A stretch of 64,000 nt of DNA from Endomychus coccineus (GCA_958510875.1 OY294068.1:192224315-192288314); one strand, 5' to 3'; numbered from the stretch's first letter, positions 33,226 to 44,953 are shown. Numbers and translations are program-made. Notes: generated by a model not told the origin, from the letters alone.

Positions 33226-33826
33226 TTATTCAGGAATTTTTATCATTGAAACTATAGGTTTATGGTAACTGAAATAAGAAACATAAGTTTGAGACTTGAT
33301 ATCCTCTAAATATCTGGAAAATACCGCGTCAATGGTGGTCCCATATTTTGTTGTGAATTCTTGTGGATCATTACTCATTTTCAAATTCAATTTTTCCGAA
33401 AGAAAAGTTGTCAACCGCTCTGATTTTTTATCAGCGAAGTTGATGTTGAAATCGCCAGCCAAGATAAGTGGAAATTTATTACCATTTGTACCAAATATTT
33501 TCGACACTGCTTCAGTGTACTCCAGTAAAATGCGATGAATAAAATGCTCTACCTCGTCCAATTTTGGATTCGGAGAAATGTAAATTGCTACCATGACTAT
33601 GTGTATCTCTAACTTTGCATAAGCACGCACAAATATCTCCAACAAATGAGCGCCTAACATTAACATCGCTAACGTGTGCAATATTTATTTCAATATTCGG
33701 AGTCATAATATCAGTAACATTATTATTATTTTGGTAAATAGCTACCCCACCTTTTGGAACAGTATCTACAACAATATATATACCTACATGTATACTTACG
33801 GGGCGCACATGCGGTGAGTGTGGCAT
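33226..33826 (-). pseudogene. Transposon AP-type endonuclease, frameshifted
   Basis: Minus strand. The first part (33826 to about 33600) gives VPKGGVAIYQNNN and NIEINIAHVSDVNVRRSF. A shift of frame then leads to HIVMVAIYISPNPKLDEV, FPLILAGDFNINFA (the GDFN block with catalytic Asp and Asn), KYGTTIDAVFSRYLED and SYFSYHKPIV at the end. This is the AP-endonuclease-like fold carried by LINEs and by Helentrons. The protein ends directly after the nuclease, which would fit the C-terminal position in a Helentron, but no Rep or helicase sequence is present. A second copy of the end lies at 8806-9006. Confidence 0.6.
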
Positions 33827-34235
33827 TATAAAGATATGATAGATACCTATACACCTATATACTTTCTCAGAAACAGCTGCTTACGTATTCGTCCGATTTC
33901 GGAGCAGCTCGTCTCGATCCGTGCGAGCTTCGTACAGTCGTACCATATACATACACGTTAAGCGAACGCTCGGCCGAGCTACATGGTAGGCGGAGTGGGG
34001 GGTGTTAGGTTATTTTTGTTACGGAATTTCTTGATTCGGTCGCCGCGCTCAAAGCACGCGATAAAAGCTATGCAAGAGCTTAAAAATTTAATGATAAGGA
34101 GTAAACGAAGCACTTCGTTGGCCATAGTTTTCAGCTAACATATATGCTACCTATTAATATAGGCATAACATTACTACTTAACTATTATTGTATACCTATG
34201 ACATTTCTTGGGGACTCTTGTTGGCAATTTATTTA
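33827..34235. other. No gene recognised
   Basis: GC-richer around 33880-34060, upstream of the minus-strand endonuclease. It may be 5' sequence of the same element, but there is no motif. Confidence 0.4.
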
Positions 34236-34478
34236 TTATCCACAACACTGCGGAAATTCAAACCGATTCCGGATTTTTTTTGATAAGTATATTCTTCCAT
34301 AACAATCGACATCCTTCTTTTTCTGAGAAAATATTGCTTCCGCACTAGAAATAAAACCTGCCGTACAACCAGTATCCATCGTTATCGTATTTTGCCAAGA
34401 ATGACCAGCAGAACCAATTTTAAAGATCCAAGTTTCGTCGAGATATACTACTTCATTTATCAGTTCAATTCGCAGCAC
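34236..34478 (-). pseudogene. Tc1-like transposase fragment
   Basis: VVYLDETWIFKIGSAGHSWQ, then TAGFISSAEAIFSQKKKDVD, match the YLDETW (first catalytic Asp) and following SK-x-x-DYH region of arthropod Tc1-like DDE proteins. Eighty residues are open, then a stop. No inverted repeats were found. Confidence 0.55.
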
Positions 34479-36149
34479 CAGCCATGAATGAACGTTGAAC
34501 TGCAGTCCTGGAAAGAATTGTTTCTGTACTTCCGGAATTTAATTCTATCATAATTTGAATTAACAAAGAATTATGAACTGTCGACAATAACGTGTTGCCA
34601 ACTGTTAAAATGGAATATTTCTGGTTTGACGGAGATAGCGCGGCAGTTAAGTGGTTCTAAAAATAACCAAAAATGACGTCGATTCTTTCTTAACGTGACC
34701 AGTATTTATTATGTATTCGCTAGAGATGATATAATCATGTTCGAGATGAGAGCCACTAATAATTACAAATCCGGTACATACAGATAGGAACGATTTATAT
34801 ACATTGCAATTAATTCCAATGGGAGTCACTTAGTCCCTCTGGTTGCCTTGTCTCCATTCGCTGTCATGCAGATTGGACGGGATAAATTATGGCCGAAAGA
34901 GCTACAAACTTCTAAATAACAAATTAGGCTTTCCACAATTTCTAACCCTAGCGGATTACATGTTAGTGAAAACGTCTACTAATTATTTTATATAAAGTCC
35001 GGTGGAAATAGTCAATATGTACTACTTTCAGATCGTAAGAATAGTAATATATTCTTTTTGAGAAGTTACAGGTTTGCCGGAATCGTCTATTCCAAATATG
35101 CATGTACTTTTTCCACCGATTCAAGAAGTGGAACGTTTTCGAGAAACATTTGTATGTTTCATTTTGTCCACAAATCGTTGTACGAATGATAATAGATTGT
35201 TTTCCGTACTCAATTTTTCTTAAGAAAAATCAAACGCTGCGAAATCTTAGATTCAAGAAATATTTATTTTATTAATTGTTAGGACGTGAAAAGACATTTG
35301 ATTTTGTTCCGTCAAGCAACTCCGGGCCTATGTATGGGGCCGTCGAGCAATTCGCATAAACCGGAACAAACTTATTGGGAAATGTAACAACGTTTCTTGG
35401 ATTGTATGTTACGAGCTCATTGTTGACTTACAATTTCTTCTGTTTATTTATTAGGGAATAATATTTTCATTAGGGTACGGAATTGCCGTGAATAAGTAAA
35501 AGACATTTTCAATTTATCTCTTCTAATTTGAGAGAGCAGTCAACTTGATATAATAGGACAATCAACATGACGAAACACAGTTCACTTCCTTGTTTTTAAG
35601 CAGTGTCCGTCGTTATTTCTACTGACGTATTTACGCTCTAGTTATCATTTCTTTCGATTTTCTTGTTAGTGGCATTTATAACTACTGACATTTACTCAAT
35701 TATGAATGTCGGAAAGGGAAAAACCGTGCTTTTCACCTTGGGGATTCTGTGTTTATTTAAAGTCATATTTGCCTAATGAGTGAACGTATGCCTCTAATTC
35801 ATACTAATTATTAAACTTCAAGCACTTCATTTGTAACTAGCTCGGGGTGAAATTTAGTAGCGTTTTCGTCTAGTTTTGATTAGAATTAGGATTAATTTTT
35901 GGTGGAAGTGGGAATATTAATATGTACAGAGAGTTTCTGTTGGAATGTTTCCATTTATAACCTACCTATTTAACTTAGAAAGGCAGTAACTAGATTACGG
36001 AACCTTTCCCCTGAAGATACTTACATTGCATGTGTTTCAGAAAATTATTGTTTTATTCCAGATTGCGTCGTAAAACAAGATAGTTTTCGATAACAACAAT
36101 ATATAATAATAATAATACCTAATTGAATTGTCAGTTTTCAATCAGTTCC
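34479..36149. other. No gene recognised
   Basis: I see no supported coding or RNA signal in this AT-rich stretch. Confidence 0.45.
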
Positions 36150-36880
36150 GAAGAACCCTAATACAGGCAGATTAAACAATGGAAGGAGATGAAGAATCGA
36201 GGTGGAACCAGAACATCTTAAAATCATCGTCACTGCAATAAACCACCAGGTCTTGATCGCATTATTGCGAGAAGGAAGAGAAGCAGAAGGAATGAAACCT
36301 TCACTCATCAACTTCACGCATGTACCCTTTCCTAATTCCGGTCCCAAGAAGGAGAACTACGGAATTTAACAAGAATCGAAGTGGTAAAAGCCATTAAATG
36401 GTACACCCATGGCTCTGAAACAACAGTAGGAACTGAAATAGGAATATATGGGCCTGTAACCAAATACTCTGAACCATCATCTGCAAAACTGTGGATGGGA
36501 CAAGTGGTCACTTCTAGCAGGTCGTTTATATGGCGCCATGACATATCCCTGTGAAACACCAGCGTTGATAGTCATTGTATCGTAGGATTCTCGGTCAACC
36601 ACCACCTGGAGTGATCTATCCGAGAGAAAACTCGATAGTGAGCGACAAAGATGAGGTGGCAAACCATATGACGGAAGTTTCCCAAGAACGCTTTTGTGCC
36701 AGACTCGGTCAAATGCTTTGGAGATATCCAATGATACAGCTGAATATTCCCAATGATTTCCGATAGATTTTTACCATGCATGTGTTACGTAGACAAGCAG
36801 GTCTTCCGTTGATTTCTGCTGAAGAAAGCCATATTGCAGGTCATTCACGATATTTTGGAGCCCTCAGGCATATGGCTGGT
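36150..36880 (-). pseudogene. Family L LINE reverse transcriptase remnant
   Basis: Minus strand. Pieces in three frames: KSTEDLLVYVTHAW, DISKAFDRVWHKSVLGKLPS, YGLPPHLCRSLSSFLSDRSL, TINAGVSQGYVMAP, HINDLLEVTTCPI and SFADDGS with the catalytic Asp pair. The same blocks occur at 21447-22560 and 50110-51470. Truncated at both ends. Confidence 0.75.
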
Positions 36881-38088
36881 GTAGTAGTCAGTGTGCCATC
36901 ATCTTTGGTTAGGGGAGAGAATGAACTGGAGACGAAATTCCTACAAATTGCTTTGGCGAATGACCAAAACGAACGGGACTCATTCGGGCATTTGATAAGC
37001 TTCCATCGTATTCAGGCATTATATGCCTGTTTCGAAACGTTTATTGTTTAATTGTTCATATTACTGACTTCAACATATTTTGTTTTGGTCTCCAGACATG
37101 GGTTACCGTGCCAAGGACGATATGCTGTTTGTTTCGAAGCGACGGCCCTAGAACCAGTTTATTGAAACATCGTTGACCAAATGGCGGTGATTTGTTGGTA
37201 TGGGGTATAAAAACAAAATAATTGTTCATTCATCTAATCAATCACCGATTATGAATTTTTTTTTCCACAACATTTTTCTTTAGATTCCGTGAATTACAAT
37301 CGAATAAATGTACATGTGTGGCGACGTAGAAATTTGATGTTTGTTAAAAAATGCCAGCGTATTCCTAAAATTTGAACATGACAAATACGAGAGGCGGCTT
37401 GACAACGTTATAATGAAAAATCCAGAGAATTGAATATTTCTGGGTTGTTGTGCGGATATACCTGGGAGAAGCAGTTAAATTAAAGTGACACAATGTGTAC
37501 AATCCACAGAGTTATATGAACATCATGCACATACTATGTCGTAATCGTAAAGTCGGGAAGCGTCGCGGCAAAGAGCCTTGCCGAGGCTTACAATAGTTTT
37601 TACAACTGCACAACTCAATCTTCTTCGATTCTCTATGGAGGTCGATATGCGCAGAATGAATTCTATAATAAATTATTATTATCACGTGATAAAACTTATT
37701 TCCGGGTCCCGGGTGTATGATAGAAATGCACCTTCAAGGATCATAAAACATGTATATTATAATGAAATAATAAATAATAAAGATTAGTTAATGTCTTACT
37801 TAATAATTGAAGCATTTCATATGCTATTGCCCCTGATGATATATTATGATGAGGTATTAACTATGCTGGTCAGTTGTTAGTGGAAAACTAGTTGTCATTA
37901 AATTTTATTAATTTTTGTTTTATTACTTTATTCAGTTTATGCGGAGTTATAACTTCTTGTGGTTCAGCATATAAAGTTTTGATTACTAGGTTACACAAAA
38001 TGGCAGCTGCAACAGACAAAACATGAATTGATTTAGCAAGAGGGGTAAATATACAGTACTTATATTCTTCAATAAATTTCCAGATAAT
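36881..38088. other. No gene recognised
   Basis: Bases 37090-37260 contain a weak stretch (NGGDLLVWGI) that recalls Tc1-like transposases, too short to call. Otherwise nothing. Confidence 0.4.
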
Positions 38089-39160
38089 TTGAACAGGGCT
38101 TATAAGCATGTCACCATCTGGTGCTCAAAATCAGCTTTACCAACATTTTGGAGATCGGCCAAAGTCGTGTTCATTTCTAAGGGGGTAAGAGCGAACTTCA
38201 CGCTAGCCCAATCTTCCCGGCCTATCGGCCTCACAACCATTCTTTTGAAGGCATTGGTCTGGTCACCCAGATCGGGCTTTGCGTTATAGGCCTATTGACT
38301 ACAGACAATGTAGTACGTTATTCGATTTCTTAGTGAGACATCTGCAGATATATTATACTGACGGCTCAAAAACCGAGGAAGATGCAGGAGTAGAAATATA
38401 GATAGCCAAGTCAAAGACAAGAACATCACTGAGCTTGGGCCGAAGAGCTATTAAGGCAAGAGTCTTAGGGAAAAACTATGGCCATATACTCTGACACCCA
38501 AGTGGCTATAAGAGCATTCAGTTCCTTACAGGTCAATTTCAAGCTTGTCTGGGATTGCTTGGAAATCCTACAAGAGTTGGACAGTCAAACCAGACTGTCT
38601 TTATCCTGGGTACCATACCACACAGGCTACAAAGGCAACAAAGAGGCCTATTCACTGGCCCTAGAAGGAGCACGTAGGGCTCTAATTGTCCAGAAGGGTT
38701 ATATGGTATAGCAGTAATAACAGTACTTGGTTGAAAAATCAATTTCGAGAATGGTGGAACAAGGCGCCAGGAATGGGACAGGCCAAGGAGTTTATTAAAG
38801 AACCTTCGCGAAAATTCACAGATTACCAACTAAGCCAGAATAGAAGATTAACTAGAATCATGATTGTCCAAGAAAACAAGATGAGGTCTTCACATACTGT
38901 GCTACTGGGAAGGTCTAATAAGGTTAAGGTTCTCAACGACAGGAAAGGAAGAACTACAACCCTGCCATTATATGGAGGATCTGAGGTCTGGTCTGAGTCT
39001 AGTAATAAAGACGTGTCTAGACAGGGAACTCCAACACAACAAGAGGGCATACATGTTGTTGGTCGGTTATGACTGCCTTCAACAGAGGTCGTTCAGTAAC
39101 GTTGGAAACGTGCTCGTTTCATTGATGAGAAGAACGAAACAGCTATCCGGAACTATAAGT
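38089..39160 (+). pseudogene. LINE with reverse transcriptase start fused to RNase H by deletion
   Basis: FWRSAKVVFISKGVRANFTL and SRPIGLTTILLKAL (38140-38260) are the first reverse transcriptase blocks. They are followed at once by QIYYTDGSKTEEDAGVE, AIYSDTQVAIRAFSSLQ and LSWVPYHTGYKGNKEA, the RNase H blocks with acidic residues. The palm and thumb between them are deleted. Downstream, EWWNKAPGMGQAKEFIKEPS and QNRRLTRIMI fit the region after RNase H in R1/Jockey-group LINEs. Frame shifts separate the parts. Confidence 0.72.
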
Positions 39161-39684
39161 TTGTGACATTACTAATCGATCTGAACTAGAAAGTCCTTAT
39201 CATCCTTATATATCCTATAAAATAAACAAATTTCTTATTTTACTGTGGGTATTTATTGCACCATTGAGTGGCCGCTGCAACATAGCCTCTGGATTGTGTC
39301 ATCACGATCGAGCGTTCAGGCCTTGTAATATAGAGGATACCCTCATCACATTTATCTATTGGGATGGCAGCAATACAATCATCAGCATATCATTTGAAGA
39401 AGGTTACATTTTAATGTAATCGAGATATTACTCACTCAAGTTATTTTCTGTATATTTCACAGTTTTACAAGTATCAGATATTAAGAGGCTTAGCACTTTC
39501 AATTGAAAAGTTTCTTTGATAACTATTATCTAAGTACTCACTATTGAAAACAATGTGATTATCTTTGTTGTTTTGAAATGTTGGTATTATTCTTGAACTT
39601 TTTAGTCGTAATAATTATATTTCCTATTTTTCTGATTGAATACTGCGTCATCATCTTTGAGTAAGTTTTAAAAAATACTTCAGC
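39161..39684. other. No gene recognised
   Basis: Nothing identifiable. Confidence 0.4.
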
Positions 39685-40137
39685 AAAATAAAGGATAAAA
39701 ATATGGGGAAAATTAATAAATTAAAAAACAAAGATAAGAGGAACCTCATGATTGATAATAATTGACTAATGGATTCATCTCAAACCAACATTCCAGAAAA
39801 TGTAATACAAACTCTAGTTCTTGGTTGGAAATTCATCAATACTCTAAGTAACGAAAAGCAAATACCTATTAATAACATAATTTCATCAATTGAAACTGGA
39901 ATTGCAAAGAAAAACATTCAACTATCAAATGAAATAAGATCAAAATGTATCAACACAATAACTAATTACAAACAAAAAGTTAAAAATAATAAATTCAACG
40001 ATAACACATTATTTTGTTATATTGATAATGTCGTCTGGCGCTGGAATAACCTTGGCTTCGTGGAAGATAATGAAGACCGTCTCCACTTAGGCCCTGCGAA
40101 TACACGTAAGGAAAAAAAGTCAGAAATACGAAACTGA
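39685..40137 (+). pseudogene. Possible N-terminal part of a Penelope reverse transcriptase
   Basis: An open frame of 122 residues from 39769, preceded in frame by KINKLKNKDKRNLMIDNN and one stop. The run IPENVIQTLVLGWKF, then IPINNIISSIETGI and NEIRSKCINTI, resembles the segment just before the palm in Penelope proteins (IP-x-DV-x-x-LSLGP-x-F ... IR). There is no palm after it. The call rests on pattern memory only; it could be an unrelated frame. Confidence 0.45.
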
Positions 40138-41328
40138 TGCAACCACAATCATTTACGAAAGTAAATTTTATCAAAGAATATCCAGTGAGTTCTTCTAGTA
40201 TCACAAATGAAATTTCAACATAAAAAAATCATAAGTGCCTGAATTTTCAGTTTTAAAACTGTTATTCAATAATGAATCTCTCAAACATTTCGTTTCCGCA
40301 ATATTCAATCAATTGACATTTCAAAGAGAAAGTGGAAATGCGAAATGTGTCAGCATTATTCAATATCTATTGAAATTATCTTCAAGCATAATAACTTGTA
40401 TAATAGTATCAGAATTAAGTGTTAAGACTGCTCCTGACATTTTAAAGTGAAAATAAATTGGATTGATGAATGTTTCCAAGTGAATGAACGTGAAAACGTA
40501 TTGAATGCTTCCGAGTAAACCGTGTAAAAGGAAGAACTGTGAAGAACGACGCTCATATACATTTTATCTCTTCACTCCTGCATGATTCCCCTCAATCAGG
40601 TTTCACCTGAACAAAACAGGAAGTAAGTAGAAGTCGCAAATTTGCTGACATTCTGTAATAAAACAAGTTATAAAATGTGGCTCTTATAGTGACAGTATGA
40701 GTTCCTGACGCCTCCCTGTTTTCTCGACGTTGGATTCTGTTATTCGAATCGCGATACTCAAATTTAAATGATTCTGCAACTTCCCGCATTATATTGAATA
40801 TTTATAAGCTATTGTGAACATCTCTCCTTCTCCACAATTGGAAACAACTGCCAGAAATCTTTCGTCTGAACATGAAGCGGTTACTATCGAAAACTTCACA
40901 CTAACATTTTCAGAATATTTTACAAAGATTGTCTGCTGGATTGGATCAAATGCATTACACCTTCGTTGATAAGATATGTTATTGGATGACAGTGATTTTG
41001 GTTCAGACCCTGATCACTGCAATATTGTATAGACCATAAGCTAAAGCTTAAAATCGTTAGATAACTATCGTAGATTAGCTTATTTTAACACGTGCAAAAA
41101 AAAGTTGGAAATATGTACCTTTTGAACGTAATTGTCATATTGAATGTAAACGTTTATGAAACATCTATGTTCTACCACTTTTGAACGTTACTTCGAAACA
41201 GAAAATTAACGTTGCTGCCAGATTTCTACATACGTTTTGATTACGTCAGTTGAAAACATATTAAAAACGTTCTATAATTGAACCTAACATCGATTCGTTG
41301 AAGCCAATAATTTTTTTTCTTGTTTCAG
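40138..41328. other. Upstream of the LRR gene; no coding signal
   Basis: A non-coding 5' exon and promoter of the LRR gene would be expected somewhere upstream, but I cannot place them. Confidence 0.4.
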
Positions 41329-41451
41329 ATGCACGTAGACAAACGTCTATCAGTGTGTGCTTTTACATTCAGTTTTCTTCAACTTGCTGCTGTAACTATG
41401 ATACTACCCCCGTCATGTCCTCCGGAGTGTATTTGCCTTTCACAAACACAG
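41329..41451 (+). CDS. LRR gene, coding exon 1 (signal peptide and start of N-terminal cap)
   Basis: Forty-one codons. The ATG directly follows a strong splice acceptor (poly-T tract then ttgtttcag), so a non-coding exon probably lies upstream. The donor is cacag/gtaggg. It encodes the signal peptide and the CPPECIC part of the N-terminal cap. The cluster's last Cys comes from exon 2. Confidence 0.82.
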
Positions 41452-44400
41452 GTAGGGTTTTGACAATTTTAATTAGTTCTCTAGCGGTCAACTGTGCTTT
41501 GTTGTGTTTCGTTTTACATTGAATGGAATAAGCTCAACAGTGGGACGAGGCAGACCTGCAGTTACTGATCAACCATCTCCTCAAGTGTTATAATAAAACA
41601 CTCTCGAAAATGTTCGGCGAACCTAGACGTTCCAATACTAACACTGAGAATGTAAGTCACAGTGCTACGCATTGACAAAAGGGCTATCGCCATTCGAAGA
41701 AAGTATTGTGAATTGCATTCTCAGTGGGACATCTGCTTTTTGGCAGATGGTGTTGGAACATCTAGGTTTGCCAAACATTGTTGATCAGTCATGTCACGTC
41801 TGCCTCGTCCACTGAAGAGCTCGTGAGAAGAGCGAAACAACTGTCTGGGACTGAACGACATATTGTGACTGCTCAACTTGGTGAAGCAAAACTCTATTGA
41901 TTGCTAACACGAAATGTGTTTGTATTTAACTATTCATTGATTGGAATTATTTAGGTTAGAAAAGGCAAATAATGGTAAACTCAAGTCTACGATGAGAATG
42001 AATTAGTAATTTTGAATGTTTTACGTTCAGGAGTGTACACTCCCTTTACTGCATTTCCTGGCAATATGGGAATATAAACAGTACCCTTAGATAATCCCTT
42101 TGATGACCTAATTCAACTCTATTGATTAACATTCACCTCGTTGGAAGAACAAATGAATGTGTTGGCAGATATATTCATCGTTCTGGAAAATGCATATCTT
42201 TATACAAGGATCACGCAAATTGTACATAAATTCATCACGACTGAGATCTTTGTTTTTTATTTCAATAATCTACCACTATTTCATCTGCGTGGACCTTTGT
42301 AGCTCTTTTGTTTTCGTATCTGCTCAGCTTATGTTTGTTTCTTCATTACTAGGGGTCGCCAATTTACTTTGGTACTATGTCTTTGGCAAGTTTCATAATC
42401 TGTGGTTGATCTTATAAAAATATGAGAGTGTTTCATTGTTTCTTCCCTAAAATGTTTCCGATTAGTTGTTCTATTGACTCGATTTCGATGACAGTTTCAA
42501 ATTCCATGCCGAAGCAGAAAGACATGTACTGCTAATGTACAGGAGGATCTGAATTTGATTCGTGGGCTCTGATCGTGTCACGCAAATAGAGTCTATGTCT
42601 CGTAACGCTTGTTTATGGGTGTTGATAGTATACTAAAATGCATCGTGTTGTATTGGTTCTCCAAATGGTGTTTTTCAAGATAGCTTTTGTCAGTGAGGAA
42701 CTTCAGAATCTCTATACAAGTGGTGTAGACAAGAAGACGAAACAACAATGCACATCCTGTGCAGTAGCTCCCTGCGACACTAGATACGAGAACGGTGCTT
42801 GCTAAGCCTCTTCCAGTTACTAACTATTGCATTGTATGACAGAAATTTATTGAAAAATATGGGGAATCTCTAGATGTAGCATTGGATATCTCCAAAGCAT
42901 TTGCAAGAGTCTGGCACCAAGGCTTTCTTGAGAAAGTTCCGTTCCTGGTTTGCCGCCCCATCTTTGTCGCTTACTGTCGAGTTTCCTCTCAGGTACATCA
43001 CTTCATGTGCTGCTTGACGCACTATTTTTCGATACAATGACTATTAACGCTGCCTATCTCTTCTCCCAACATTCCACCATGGACCTAAAATATTCTTCAA
43101 ACCTTATAGATTTTCCTCCACATACCCAAACCAGCCTTGATTGTCCACACACCTCCAGCTCCTGGTGAATTATCTTGAGCAGAAATTGCCCGATTAGTTT
43201 ATAAGGGGTATAAGGCCGTTAGCAAAAACCTCCCCTTCATAATGATAATTATAGTTTCGTGTGTGATAGCCATTGGTCTGTCAAACATTATTCTCCCTGT
43301 TAAGCCGGTAGTTCCAGTCTTCCATTCGTAAAGTCAAATTCTATTATCTGCAACATTGTACTGATTTTGTTATTGGTGTTGGTAGCTTCTGCATGTTTGT
43401 TATAGCTAACTAAGCTTTGCCATGATGGTATTACCAATACTTTTGTGATGTCCATGATGGGGTGGCAAATAGAAGCGGTAACGGGGATAAGTGAAATACC
43501 CACCTTTACACTTCTTTGCCTCCGTCTGATTTAACTGGTATATTAAATATGTTCTATGTTATTCGCTTCTATGTAATAAAAACTGTACATTTTTTTATAC
43601 TTTGACTACACGAGAGAAAAATTATGTTCGTAGAACATCGTGTGAGCCAGCGGTGCCTCCTTCCACCAAAACCGTATTTTCTATTGTTGATTTTTATTAT
43701 TTTATTCATCCTTTGCCTAAATTAATCATCGCATTTTTGGTTTAATTTGCTCAAACGGATGTAGTAGTGAAGAGCCTTGTTACAATCGGTGTGCTCCAGT
43801 TTATAACAATTACTTAGATAGTTACGAGACGAAACGACTCAACTTCTATTGATTGCCGTTTTCTTTACAGGTCCTTTGTAATTCCGGCGGTCTACGAGAG
43901 ATTCCAGTGAAACTGCTACCGGCCACAATAGAACATTTATCATTGACAAGAAACCACTTCCCGGTGATCAAAAGTGACTCGTTCGCGGGACTGCGCTACC
44001 TTAAGAAACTCTCATTGGATGGTAACAACATATCAATTATCAAGCCTTTCGCCTTCCGCGGTCTGCCTCGACTACGAGAGCTGTCAATACAACAAACCCC
44101 CCTGGCGACCGTAGCTCAATTTGCCTTTGCGGGCCTACAAAACATCACGTCAATCCACCTAAGTAATAATCGAATAACAAAAGTAGAAGCTTACGCCTTC
44201 GCCGGTACAACCAATCTCAAACTATTAGTGCTCACCAGTAATCCGATTATCAAATTGGAAAGTAACGCATTCAGTGGCTTAAGCATATTGGATAGACTGA
44301 AGTTCCCTTCGGGAATACGAATCATCGAACCGGACGCTTTTAACGGTTTAGACACGGTGAACTATCTAAAGTTGGCGTTTATGGACTTGCCGGGAATCCA

Positions 44401-44953
44401 CGAAGGCACCTTTCGAGGATTAACCAATATCGGCGTGCTGTCTATCCAAGAATCCGATCTGGGCGTCATCGAGTGTGACGCTTTCAATAGTGTAACATTT
44501 ATTAAAACGTTCAATATACTAAACAATAAAATAGACTCAATTCAGGGAATGAACATAACCCAAGAACATAACGTAGGTTTTCTGAAATTTCAAGGTAACC
44601 ACATACTGGAAATACCGAAAAGTGAAACTTTAAACATTGTAGTGAATAAACTTTCTGTGATATCGAATCATTTTCCGTGCGACTGCCATATACATAATTT
44701 ATTGGAAGGTCCATTAGCGAATGGAAGCATTTTAGAATTTATCTCAAACAATTATTGCATTTCCCCGTTGGAAGTGAACGGAAGACCTATGAGCCACATC
44801 GATCTTGATAGCATAGGAAGATGTCAGGAGGACGTAACGCGTGGAAATTTAGAAGCTTCCAAAGACTCCACAAGTGTTTCCAATAAAATACGTGCAGGCA
44901 TGTTCATTACATTTCTCTCTTGTATTCTAATGCAGCTGAATGTAGATAGGTGA
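41329..44953 (+). CDS. Secreted or GPI-anchored leucine-rich-repeat protein (two coding exons)
   Basis: Coding exons 41329-41451 and 43871-44953 join in phase 0 to give about 401 residues. Residues 10-26 form a hydrophobic signal-peptide core. Cys30, 34, 36 and 44 make an N-terminal LRR cap (CX3CXCX7C) that is complete only after splicing, which is strong support for the join. About ten LRRs of the AF-x-GL-x-x-L-x-x-L-x-L type cover residues 60-290. Cys311, 313, 337 and 359 form the C-terminal cap (CXCX23CX21C). A hydrophobic stretch near residues 383-397, with four residues after it, suggests a GPI signal. Role inferred: cell-surface recognition or adhesion. I cannot name an orthologue. Confidence 0.88.
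41530..41950 (+). mobile_element. PLE-C fold-back remnant inside the LRR intron
   Basis: Bases 41545-41660 are broadly the reverse complement of 41715-41815 (shared gacgaggcaga / tctgcctcgtc, tgatcaacca / ttgttgatca, and actgagaatg / attctcagtg), so it repeats the head-to-head pattern of PLE-A and B. The right arm continues into a hammerhead and the segment ttgctaacacgaaatgtg shared with 25615-25640. No coding sequence. The left arm stops inside its ribozyme. Confidence 0.6.
41806..41852 (+). ncRNA. Hammerhead ribozyme motif, family C, canonical core, in an intron
   Basis: Stem I GUCCA with UGG(G)AC (one bulged G), core CUGAAGA (41812-41818), stem II GCUC/GAGC with a 7-base loop and no extra U, GAAA (41834-41837), helix III A-U and C-G around AACU, then a GUC site cut after 41845. 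All core bases agree with the consensus. It lies on the coding strand of the LRR gene, so the pre-mRNA would contain it. Confidence 0.72.
42850..43230 (+). pseudogene. Family L LINE reverse transcriptase fragment in the LRR intron
   Basis: ALDISKAF-x-RVWHQGFLEKV, then, after a shift, MPPHLCRLLSSFLSGTSLHV and DTMTINAAY, match the palm start of the copies at 21447 and 36150. The QGS and Asp-pair blocks are missing. Same strand as the gene. Confidence 0.7.
43871..44953 (+). CDS. LRR gene, coding exon 2 (repeats, C-terminal cap, tail)
   Basis: Acceptor ttctttacag/gtc; 360 codons and a TGA at 44951-44953. It supplies the last cap Cys (VLCNSGGLREIP), all repeats, the C-terminal cap (FPCDC ... NNYC ... 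GRC) and the hydrophobic end (FITFLSCILM). Possible N-glycosylation sites include NIT twice and NGS. The frame is open for over 1 kb, in sharp contrast to the broken frames around it. Confidence 0.9.
   Translation, partial: VLCNSGGLREIPVKLLPATIEHLSLTRNHFPVIKSDSFAGLRYLKKLSLDGNNISIIKPFAFRGLPRLRELSIQQTPLATVAQFAFAGLQNITSIHLSNNRITKVEAYAFAGTTNLKLLVLTSNPIIKLESNAFSGLSILDRLKFPSGIRIIEPDAFNGLDTVNYLKLAFMDLPGIHEGTFRGLTNIGVLSIQESDLGVIECDAFNSVTFIKTFNILNNKIDSIQGMNITQEHNVGFLKFQGNHILEIPKSETLNIVVNKLSVISNHFPCDCHIHNLLEGPLANGSILEFISNNYCISPLEVNGRPMSHIDLDSIGRCQEDVTRGNLEASKDSTSVSNKIRAGMFITFLSCILMQLNVDR

Larger units (their letters stand above)
41452..43870 (+). other. Intron of the LRR gene, 2419 bp, phase 0
   Basis: GT...AG intron (gtaggg at the start, ttctttacag at the end). 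It contains a PLE-C remnant with a sense hammerhead motif (41530-41950) and a LINE fragment (42850-43230). The rest has no recognisable feature. Confidence 0.82.

Noticed and set aside
37090..37260. Weak Tc1-like similarity (NGGDLLVWGI)
   Set aside because: Ten residues with stops on both sides are not enough to call a transposon.
43853..43870. Start of the LRR frame at 43853
   Set aside because: The codon is TTG and the stretch is the polypyrimidine tract and AG of a splice acceptor; the joined protein continues a signal peptide from 41329.
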